Shown here: piece by piece, positions 32,432 through 39,411 of the stretch
Layout: each line of letters starts with the position of its first letter
Numbering within the stretch: the first letter of the stretch is position 1
Origin: Solirubrobacteraceae bacterium
GTDB lineage: Bacteria; Actinomycetota; Thermoleophilia; Solirubrobacterales; Solirubrobacteraceae
Assembly (NCBI GenBank): GCA_017882405.1
Contig: JADGPO010000114.1
Location: 1 to 55,051 of the forward strand
DNA: 55,051 nt
Direction of reading: 5' to 3'
The notes under the pieces: generated by a model
Seen by the model: the letters and a program-made list of their open reading frames with translations, nothing else
What the model was told of the DNA's origin: nothing
Databases searched by the model: none
Position numbers and translations under genes: made by a program

Positions 32432-34258
32432 GTGACGCCCGACCACGATCTGTCGTTCCCCAACCCGTACTCGGTCGCCACGCCCGAGGGGTGCGAGGGC
32501 TGGGAGGAGATGTACCCCTACTACGCGCTGTTCGACGAGCGACGGCGCGAGACCGACGAGAACCGCTTCTGGTTCTGGAACTCGATGCACTTCCCTATCC
32601 CGATGCCGGCGTTCGACGTGATCTGCATCGACTCCCCGTATCAGGCGGTGGGGGCGTGGCAGAACCGGGTGTTCGCCGTCCCGCCGGCGATGGGGATCGA
32701 CTACCGGGCGGTCAACGGCTACATCTACATCTCCGGCAACCCCGTCACCGATCCCGACAAGATCGCCGAGCGGGCGGGCTTCTTCGAGAAGCGCGCCGCC
32801 TACTACTACGAGAACTGGTCCGAGCTCTACGAGAAGTGGCGCACCAAGATGGAGGCGCTGATCGCCGAGCTGGGAGAGCTGCAGGTTCCCGAGCTGCCCG
32901 AGTACGAGCCCGACGAGGTGGCCTTCGGCGAGGACCGCAACACGGCGGTCTACGAGGTGCTGGACGCCTACGGACGCTGCCTGCGGCTGGGCGATCTGAT
33001 GTGGCAGCACCACTTCGAGTTCCTGCTGCTGGGGTACGGCGCCTACTCCACGTTCGCAGACCTGTGCAAGTCAGAGCTTCCCGACATCCCCGATCAGCAC
33101 ATCGCGCAGATGGTGGCCGGCATCGACGTCCTGTTGTTCCGCCCCGACGCCGAGCTGCGCCGCCTGGCCGCGCTGGCGATCGAGACAGAGGTCGACGGCG
33201 CGTTCGTGGAGGGCCGCACACCCGCCGAGATCGATGCCGAGCTCGCCGAGTCGGAGGCGGGGCGGTCCTGGTTGGAGGAGCTGGAGCGCGTCAAGGACCC
33301 GTGGTTCAACATGGCCACCGGCGACGGCCTGACCCACTACTACCGCAGTTGGCTCGACGATCCGAGCATCCCGTACGCGTCGTTGATCGGCCACGTGGCG
33401 GCGCAGCGCAACGGTCAGCCGGCGGAGCCGCCCACGGAGGAGATCGCGCGCGAGCGCGACCGCCTGGCCGAGGGCTATGCGGCGTTGCTGCCCGACGAAA
33501 CGCGCGGTGCCTGGAACGATCTGCTGGCGCTCTCGCGGACGGTGTTCCCCTACGTGGAGGAGCACAAGTTCTACTGCGACTACTGGTTTCTCACGCGCTG
33601 GTGGAACAAGATCCGCGAGTTCGGGGGGCTGCTGGCCCGCCACCGCTTCCTGGACGACGGCGACGACATCTTCCACCTCTCACGCCACGAGGTCGCCTCG
33701 GCGCTGGACGAGCTGGTGCTGACCTGGGCCACCGGCGGCCAGGCGCTGGGACCGATGCACTGGCCGCCGATCGCCGCTCGGCGCAAGGAGCTGCTGGAGC
33801 GCCTGGGCCGCTGGACCCCGCCGCCGGCGCTGGGAGTCGCGCCCGAGGCGGTCAACGACCCGATGACGATCATGCTGTGGGGGGTCACCACCGAGCGGGT
33901 GCGGGAGTGGGCTCGTCAGCAGGAGGGCGGCTCCGAGCTCAAGGGCGCCGCCGCCTCGCCCGGCGTGGTGGAGGGGCCCGCGCGGGTCGTGCGGTCGGTT
34001 ACCGAGCTGGCCGACGTGCGCGACGGCGAGATCCTGGTGTGCGGCGCGACCTCGCCCGCCTGGGCGCCGATCTTCAACAAGATCAAGGCCACGGTCACCG
34101 ACGTCGGTGGCGTGATGTCGCACGCGGCGATCGTGTGCCGCGAGTACGGCCTGCCCGCCGTGGTCGGCACGGGGCGGGCGACGTCGGAGATCCGCACCGG
34201 ACAGGCGATCCGCGTTGACGGCTCCACCGGGGTGGTCACGCTGCTGCAGGACGAGTGA
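32432..34258 (+). CDS. Phenylphosphate synthase alpha-like phosphotransferase subunit (acetovanillone kinase-type, PEP-utilising mobile domain)
   Basis: The 608-aa protein resembles the large subunit of phenylphosphate synthase. The long N-terminal substrate part (GWEEMYPYYALFDERRRE, then WFWNSMHFPIPMPAFD) is followed by a PEP-utiliser mobile domain carrying phospho-accepting His564 in TDVGGVMSHAAIVCREYG. It should pass phosphate from its ATP-binding partner to a phenolic hydroxyl. In Rhodococcus HpeHI, a kinase of this type phosphorylates acetovanillone and 4-hydroxyacetophenone. The biotin carboxylase genes that follow, instead of UbiD-type carboxylase genes, point to that pathway rather than phenol carboxylation. 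GTG 32432 is used; the stop shares a base with the next ATG. Confidence 0.83.
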   Translation: MTPDHDLSFPNPYSVATPEGCEGWEEMYPYYALFDERRRETDENRFWFWNSMHFPIPMPAFDVICIDSPYQAVGAWQNRVFAVPPAMGIDYRAVNGYIYISGNPVTDPDKIAERAGFFEKRAAYYYENWSELYEKWRTKMEALIAELGELQVPELPEYEPDEVAFGEDRNTAVYEVLDAYGRCLRLGDLMWQHHFEFLLLGYGAYSTFADLCKSELPDIPDQHIAQMVAGIDVLLFRPDAELRRLAALAIETEVDGAFVEGRTPAEIDAELAESEAGRSWLEELERVKDPWFNMATGDGLTHYYRSWLDDPSIPYASLIGHVAAQRNGQPAEPPTEEIARERDRLAEGYAALLPDETRGAWNDLLALSRTVFPYVEEHKFYCDYWFLTRWWNKIREFGGLLARHRFLDDGDDIFHLSRHEVASALDELVLTWATGGQALGPMHWPPIAARRKELLERLGRWTPPPALGVAPEAVNDPMTIMLWGVTTERVREWARQQEGGSELKGAAASPGVVEGPARVVRSVTELADVRDGEILVCGATSPAWAPIFNKIKATVTDVGGVMSHAAIVCREYGLPAVVGTGRATSEIRTGQAIRVDGSTGVVTLLQDE

Positions 34259-35304
34259 TGGGCGCCGGCCACCTCCGTGCGCTCGGCGATCTGCGCGCCG
34301 CCGACGGCGGTGCCTTCGGCGGCAAGAGCGCCGGCCTGGGCGAGCTGCTCGGAGCCGGCATTCCGGTCCCGCCGGGGTTCGCGCTGCCGGCCGCGGCGTT
34401 CACGGAGTTCGTCGCCGGTGCCGGGCTGGAGGACGTGATCGCGGAGCTCCTGGCCGGCGCAGGCGAGGACGTCGACGGCCTGTACGCCGCCGCACAGCGA
34501 ATCGGGGAGGTGATCGGCGCCGCCGAGATGCCTCCCGCGCTCGCCTCCGAGGTGACGGCGCGCTACACGGAGCTCGCCGGCGGCGACTCGCCCGTGGCGG
34601 TGCGCTCCAGCGCGCTGGGCGAGGACAGTGCCGAGGCGACCTTCGCCGGTCAGCAGGAGACGATCCTGTGGGTGCGTGGCGCCGACGGGGTGGTCGATGC
34701 CGTCCAGGCCTGCTGGGCCAGTCTCTACAGCGCCGAGGCGATCAGCTACCGCCGCCGGCTCGGAGGCGACTCCGGCGCGCCCGCCCCGGCGATGGGGGTC
34801 ACCGTGCAGCAGATGGTCGACGCCGCCGTGTCCGGCGTGATGTTCACCTGCAATCCGGTGAGCGGCGACCGCAGCATGGTGGCGATCAACGCGGGCTGGG
34901 GGCTGGGCCTGGCCGTCGTCGGCGGTGAGGTCACCCCGGATGACCACCTGGTCTCCAAGATCACCGGCGAGGTGGTGCGCGAGACGATCGCCGACAAGCA
35001 GGTCCAATACGTGCCGGCGCCCGGTGGCCACGGCACGGAGCGCGTCGCGGTCGACGACGAGTGGCGGCGAAAGCGCTGCCTGGACGAGCCGGCCCTGGCC
35101 GCTCTGGTCGAGCTCGCGCGTCGTGTGGAGGGCCACTTCGGCTCATCCCAGGACGTCGAGTGGGCCGTCGACGCGGACGGGGAGCTGTTCGTGCTGCAGT
35201 CGCGGCCGGTCACCGGGCTTCACGAGCGCCCCGCCGCACCCCGGCCGTCCTCTGCGATGGCGTTGGTGATGGGCACGTTCGGCGCCGACCGGCAGAAGGG
35301 CTGA
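34258..35304 (+). CDS. Phenylphosphate synthase beta-like ATP-binding subunit (PEP synthase N-terminal domain)
   Basis: The 348-aa protein equals the ATP-grasp nucleotide-binding part of PEP synthase/pyruvate phosphate dikinase. FGGKSAGLGELLGAGIPVPP, SPVAVRSSALGEDSAEATFA, VSGVMFTCNPVSGD and LFVLQSRPVTG are the expected blocks. ATP is split into AMP, phosphate and a phosphoryl group that is carried to the His of the partner encoded upstream. The kinase is therefore divided over two genes, as in phenylphosphate synthase and the Hpe/Acv acetovanillone kinases. ATG 34258 overlaps the previous stop, and its own TGA overlaps the BCCP start. Confidence 0.83.
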   Translation: MGAGHLRALGDLRAADGGAFGGKSAGLGELLGAGIPVPPGFALPAAAFTEFVAGAGLEDVIAELLAGAGEDVDGLYAAAQRIGEVIGAAEMPPALASEVTARYTELAGGDSPVAVRSSALGEDSAEATFAGQQETILWVRGADGVVDAVQACWASLYSAEAISYRRRLGGDSGAPAPAMGVTVQQMVDAAVSGVMFTCNPVSGDRSMVAINAGWGLGLAVVGGEVTPDDHLVSKITGEVVRETIADKQVQYVPAPGGHGTERVAVDDEWRRKRCLDEPALAALVELARRVEGHFGSSQDVEWAVDADGELFVLQSRPVTGLHERPAAPRPSSAMALVMGTFGADRQKG

Positions 35305-35771
35305 TGGGCCTCACCAATGACGACGTCCGGGAGATTTTGCGGATCGTCGACGAATCCGATGTCGACGAGCTGCGGATCGAGACCGACGGATTCTCGCTCC
35401 ATGTGCTGCGAAGGGCGGCGGGCGGCGGTGTCAGCGCCGAGCCTCTTGAACAGCCTCGAGGAGCCCCGGCGCCGACACCCCCGCTCGCCGCGCCTGAGCC
35501 CGACCTCGCTCGACAGCCATCCGACCCCGGGACCGTCGTGGTCCCGTCGCCGATGCTGGGGACCTTCTACCGCGCGGAGGCGCCCGGGTCGGCGCCGTTC
35601 GTGGAGGTGGGATCGACGGTGGATCCCGACAGCACGGTGTGCATCATCGAGGTGATGAAGATGATGAACTCGGTTGCCGCCGGGATCTCCGGGACGGTCG
35701 TCGAGGTATGCGCGGACAACGGCGAGCTGGTCGAGTACGGCGAGCCGCTGATCCGGGTCCGCTCGGCGTGA
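35304..35771 (+). CDS. accB: Biotin carboxyl carrier protein of an acyl/ketone carboxylase
   Basis: The 155-aa protein has a short N-terminal helical part (VREILRIVDESDVDELRIE, as in AccB), a Pro/Ala linker (50-75) and a biotinyl domain. Lys119 in CIIEVMKMMNSV is the biotinylation site. It has the overall form of the acetyl-CoA carboxylase carrier, but the operon gives it a biotin carboxylase and a pyruvate/oxaloacetate-type carboxyltransferase instead of AccA/AccD. In the Hpe pathway the three-part enzyme HpeCBA has this make-up. It overlaps both neighbours (TGATG before, GTGA after). Confidence 0.9.
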   Translation: MGLTNDDVREILRIVDESDVDELRIETDGFSLHVLRRAAGGGVSAEPLEQPRGAPAPTPPLAAPEPDLARQPSDPGTVVVPSPMLGTFYRAEAPGSAPFVEVGSTVDPDSTVCIIEVMKMMNSVAAGISGTVVEVCADNGELVEYGEPLIRVRSA

Positions 35772-37099
35772 GGCGCGTGATGATCCCCAACCGCGGCGAG
35801 GTCGCCGTGCGGATCGTGTACGCCTGCCGGGAGCTTGACCTGGAGTGCGTGGTCGGGGCCTCGGAGGCCGATCTCGACGGGATGGCCGCCCGGCTGGCCG
35901 ACCGGGCGGTGTGCCTGGGCCCGGCCCCCGCTCGCGACAGCTACCTGCGCCCCGAGGTCGTCGTGCAGGCCGCCGTCGGCACGGGCTGCGATGCGATCCA
36001 CCCCGGCTACGGCTTCCTCTCCGAGAGCCCGCGACTGGCGGCGCTGGCGCGCGAGGCCGGGCTGACCTTCGTGGGCCCGTCGGTGGAGACGATCGAGCTG
36101 GCCGGCGACAAGCTGGCGGCCCGGGCGGCGGCGCGGCGCGCCGGTGTTCCGGTTCTGCCGGGGGGCGAGGCGCCATCGCCGGAGCGCGCCCGCGAGCTGG
36201 CCGCCGAGATCGGCTACCCGCTGCTGGTCAAGGCGGCCGGCGGCGGGGGAGGGCGAGGGATCAAGCGCGTCGACGACGCGGCCCAGTTGGACGAGCTGCT
36301 GTCACTGGCGCGCCGCGAGGCGGGGTCGGCGTTCGCCGACGACCGCGTCTACCTGGAGCGCCTGGTGAGCCCGGCTCGCCACGTCGAGGTGCAGATCGCG
36401 GGCGACGAGCACGGCGCCCTTGTCCACCTCGGCGAGCGCGACTGCTCGGTGCAGCGTCGCTATCAGAAGGTGGTGGAGGAGGCGCCCGCGCCCGCGCTGG
36501 CGCCGGAGACGCGGGCGACGTTGCTGGACTCCGCCATCGCGCTCGCCGGGGAGCTCGGATATCGCAACCTGGGGACCGTGGAGTTCGTCGTCGATCCCGA
36601 CACGGGAGAGCCGTTCTTCCTCGAGGTCAACTGCCGGATCCAGGTCGAGCATCCGGTCACCGAGGCCGTCTGCGGCCGGGACCTGGTGGTCATGCAATTA
36701 CGGATCGCCGATCGGCGGCCGCTGGGCTTCTCCCAGGACGAGGTCCGCTTCTCCGGGCACGCGGTCGAGTGCCGCCTGAACGCCGAGGACCCCACGCGCG
36801 GCTTCGCCCCGTCGCCGGGGATCCTGGAGATCTTCGCGTTGCCCGAGCGGCACGGGCTGCGGGTCGACACGCACTGTGGCGCCGGAGCGGCCGTGCCTCC
36901 CTATTACGACTCGCTGCTGGCCAAGCTGATCGCCCACGGCGAGGATCGAGGCCGGGCGATCGACATCCTGATCGACGCGCTGGAGGATACCGATGTGGAG
37001 GGCGTGGAGACCAACCGCACGCTGCTCATCAGCGTGCTCGGCCACCCGGACTTCCAGGCGGTCCGCGTGACCACCGATTGGCTGGAGCGGACGCTCTAG
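35768..37099 (+). CDS. accC: Biotin carboxylase subunit
   Basis: The 443-aa ATP-grasp enzyme carboxylates biotin on the carrier with bicarbonate and ATP. VMIPNRGEVAVRIVYACREL opens the protein, and IHPGYGFLSESP, KAAGGGGGRGIKRV and EVNCRIQVEHPVTEAV are canonical. The start is GTG 35768 in GTGA, overlapping the BCCP stop by four bases. The frame is open further upstream but overlaps the BCCP gene. IPNRGE instead of IANRGE is a small family variation. It works with the genes on either side. Confidence 0.93.
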   Translation: MRRVMIPNRGEVAVRIVYACRELDLECVVGASEADLDGMAARLADRAVCLGPAPARDSYLRPEVVVQAAVGTGCDAIHPGYGFLSESPRLAALAREAGLTFVGPSVETIELAGDKLAARAAARRAGVPVLPGGEAPSPERARELAAEIGYPLLVKAAGGGGGRGIKRVDDAAQLDELLSLARREAGSAFADDRVYLERLVSPARHVEVQIAGDEHGALVHLGERDCSVQRRYQKVVEEAPAPALAPETRATLLDSAIALAGELGYRNLGTVEFVVDPDTGEPFFLEVNCRIQVEHPVTEAVCGRDLVVMQLRIADRRPLGFSQDEVRFSGHAVECRLNAEDPTRGFAPSPGILEIFALPERHGLRVDTHCGAGAAVPPYYDSLLAKLIAHGEDRGRAIDILIDALEDTDVEGVETNRTLLISVLGHPDFQAVRVTTDWLERTL

Positions 37100-37110
37100 C
37101 TAGTGGCCCG

Positions 37111-38604
37111 ATGAGCCGAGAGATCCAGTTCATCGACACCACCACGCGCGACGGCAACCAGAGCCTGTGGGGCGCCACCGGCCTGACCACCCCGGATGTG
37201 CTGGCGATCGCGCCCGTGCTGGACGAGGTCGGCTACCACGCCCTGGACTTCACCTCCAGCACCCACATGGCGGTCTCGGTGCGCTTCCACCAGGAGGACC
37301 CGTGGGAGCGGATCCGCCGTGTCAGCGCGGCGATGCCCGATACGCCGCTGGGAATGATCACGCCCGGGATGCGGTTCATCTCCTGGGTGCCCGCCGGAGC
37401 GGACGTGATGCGCCTCGCCTTCCGGCTGGTCGCTCGCAACGGGATTCGCCGGCTGAAGATCGCCGATCCCTCCAACGATCCGGCTCGGATCCGGCGGCTG
37501 GCCGCCATGGCCCGGCAGGAGGGGATCGAGGAGATCGTCATCGGGCTGACCTACTCGATCAGCGCCGTTCACACCCACGCCTATTACGCCGAGCGGGCGG
37601 CCGCGCTCGCCGACTGCGCCGACATGGACCGGATGTACCTCAAGGACCCGGGCGGGCTGCTCACCCCCGATGCGGTGCGCGAGCTGGCGCCGCCCCTGCT
37701 GGCCGCCGCCGGCGAGCGGCCGCTGGAGCTGCACAGCCACTGCACGATCGGACTGGCGCCACTGGTCTACGTGGAGGGGGTGCAGGCCGGCTTCGGGGTG
37801 GTCCACACCGCCTCGGGTCCGCTGGCGCGCGGCACCTCGCAGCCGGAGGTGGTCTCCACGGCGCACAACCTGGAGGCCTCCGGCTACGCGCACGGGCTGG
37901 ACCTGGAGCGCCAGGCGGTCGTCTCGGAGCACTTTGACGAGATCGCCCGGGCCAAGGGCCTGCCGGCGGGCGCCCCGCGGGAGTTCGACGCGGCCTACTA
38001 CTGCCACCAGCTGCCGGGCGGGATGGTGACCACCACCCGGCGGATGCTCCAGGAGCTCCGTCGCCCCGAGCTGTTCGATGCCGTGCTGAAGGAGGTCACG
38101 CGGGTGCGGGCCGAGATGGGATATCCGATCATCGTCACGCCCGTGTCGCAGTTCATCGCCAGCCAGGCGGCGCACAACGTGATCGACGGCGAGCGGTGGC
38201 GAAGCGTCTCGGACGAGACGGTGCGCTACTTCCTCGGCCATTACGGCGAACCGCCGGCTCCCGTCGACCAGCAGATCGCCGACCGCGTGCTCGCCCGGCC
38301 GCAGGCCGCCAAGCTCGGTGAGCTTCAGCCGCTCACCCTGGAGGGCGCGCGCGAGCGCTTCGGCCGGCGGATCTCCGAGGAGGAGCTGCTGCTGCGCCTG
38401 ACGATGCCGGCCGAGCAGGTGGACGCGATGATCGCCGCCCGCGACGAGCAGGACGGGAGTGGCTGGGCGGGCGGGACCGTTTCCGCCGCCCGGCCCGGCC
38501 GCTCGCCGCTGGTCACGCTGCTGTCAGAGCTGCAGCGGCGCGAGTCGGTCACCAGCGCGGAGGTCGTCTCGGGCGAGGACCGCGTGGTGTGGCGCCGTGG
38601 TTGA
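37111..38604 (+). CDS. Biotin-dependent carboxyltransferase (transcarboxylase 5S/pyruvate carboxylase-like), probable aryl-ketone carboxylase subunit
   Basis: The 497-aa protein has a DRE-TIM metallolyase barrel: FIDTTTRDGNQSLWG at residues 7-21, the lysine motif RMYLKDPGGLLTPD, and metal-binding ELHSHCTIGLAP. Then comes the conserved carboxyltransferase tail with the YPIIVTPVSQFIASQA block. Relatives move CO2 from biotin to pyruvate. Here the kinase genes upstream and the phosphatase downstream suggest the acceptor is the methyl group of a 4-phospho-acetophenone, as shown for HpeCBA. ATG 37111 lies 11 bases after the biotin carboxylase stop. No biotin domain is fused to its end. Confidence 0.87.
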   Translation: MSREIQFIDTTTRDGNQSLWGATGLTTPDVLAIAPVLDEVGYHALDFTSSTHMAVSVRFHQEDPWERIRRVSAAMPDTPLGMITPGMRFISWVPAGADVMRLAFRLVARNGIRRLKIADPSNDPARIRRLAAMARQEGIEEIVIGLTYSISAVHTHAYYAERAAALADCADMDRMYLKDPGGLLTPDAVRELAPPLLAAAGERPLELHSHCTIGLAPLVYVEGVQAGFGVVHTASGPLARGTSQPEVVSTAHNLEASGYAHGLDLERQAVVSEHFDEIARAKGLPAGAPREFDAAYYCHQLPGGMVTTTRRMLQELRRPELFDAVLKEVTRVRAEMGYPIIVTPVSQFIASQAAHNVIDGERWRSVSDETVRYFLGHYGEPPAPVDQQIADRVLARPQAAKLGELQPLTLEGARERFGRRISEEELLLRLTMPAEQVDAMIAARDEQDGSGWAGGTVSAARPGRSPLVTLLSELQRRESVTSAEVVSGEDRVVWRRG

Positions 38605-39403
38605 CCTGGGCGACGTGCGCGGGTTCGTGTTCGACATCGACGGGACGCTCCTGCACCGCGGGCCTGACGGCCGCGGCCGCCCCCAGCCGGGGGCGGTGGA
38701 GGTGCTGGCGCGCATCCGCGCCGCCGGCAAGCGGGTGGCGCTGTTCACCAACGGCAGCCACGTGCCCTCGGCGCGGATCGCCGAGGGGCTGCGCGAGAAC
38801 GGCCTGCCGGTCTCAGATGACGAGCTGATCACCCCGGTCGACAGCGCGACCACCTACCTGCTCGCCCACCACCGCGACGATCCGACGCTGCTGTTCGCCT
38901 CCGAGGCCGTCCGCGAGCACATGGCCGCCCGGGGGGTGCGCCTGGCCGCCGGAGAGGACGCGAAGACCATCTTCGTGGCTCATCGCCAGCAGGTCGACAT
39001 GGACGACCTGGACCGCGCGGCGCGTGCGGTCGTCGCCGGGTCCCCGCTGTACACCGGCAGCTACGTGCGCGGCTACGCCGGCGCCCACGGCATGATCTTC
39101 AGCCGCAACTCGATGATCGCCGCCGCGATCGCCAAGGTCACCGGTGCCCGCCCGCGGGTGCTGGGCAAGCCCTCGCGCCCCGCCGTTGCCGAGCTGCGCC
39201 ACCGCCTCGGAATCCCCACCGCCGAGCTGGCGGTGATCGGGGACGACCTCGGCATGGACGTGGCCCTCGGCCGCATGGGCGGATCGCGCACCGTCCTGGT
39301 GCGCAGCGGGATCAGCGGCCAGATCGACCTGACGCAGGTAGCCGCTCGCCGCCGGCCCGACGCCGCGGTGGACGGCGTCGCCGACCTGCTCGACTGGATC
39401 TGA
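38597..39403 (+). CDS. HAD superfamily (class IIA, NagD-like) phosphatase, probable aroylacetate-phosphate phosphatase
   Basis: The 268-aa protein has HAD motif 1 FVFDIDGTLLHRG, motif 2 VALFTNGS, motif 3 Lys in LGKPSRP and motif 4 VIGDDLGMDVALG, with a class II cap between motifs 2 and 3. This is the NagD/4-nitrophenylphosphatase type. GTG 38597 overlaps the carboxyltransferase stop by eight bases, binding it to this operon. In the Hpe pathway the phosphatase HpeD removes the phenolic phosphate after carboxylation; this gene is the natural candidate for that step. It ends eight bases from the convergent molybdenum hydroxylase gene. Confidence 0.83.
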   Translation: MVDLGDVRGFVFDIDGTLLHRGPDGRGRPQPGAVEVLARIRAAGKRVALFTNGSHVPSARIAEGLRENGLPVSDDELITPVDSATTYLLAHHRDDPTLLFASEAVREHMAARGVRLAAGEDAKTIFVAHRQQVDMDDLDRAARAVVAGSPLYTGSYVRGYAGAHGMIFSRNSMIAAAIAKVTGARPRVLGKPSRPAVAELRHRLGIPTAELAVIGDDLGMDVALGRMGGSRTVLVRSGISGQIDLTQVAARRRPDAAVDGVADLLDWI

Positions 39404-39411
39404 CGCAGCCG

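Noticed and set aside
32432..35304. Phenylphosphate synthase for anaerobic phenol carboxylation
   Set aside because: The two subunits match that family, but no UbiD/UbiX-type phenylphosphate carboxylase is present. A biotin-dependent carboxylase follows instead, which fits the aryl-ketone pathway.
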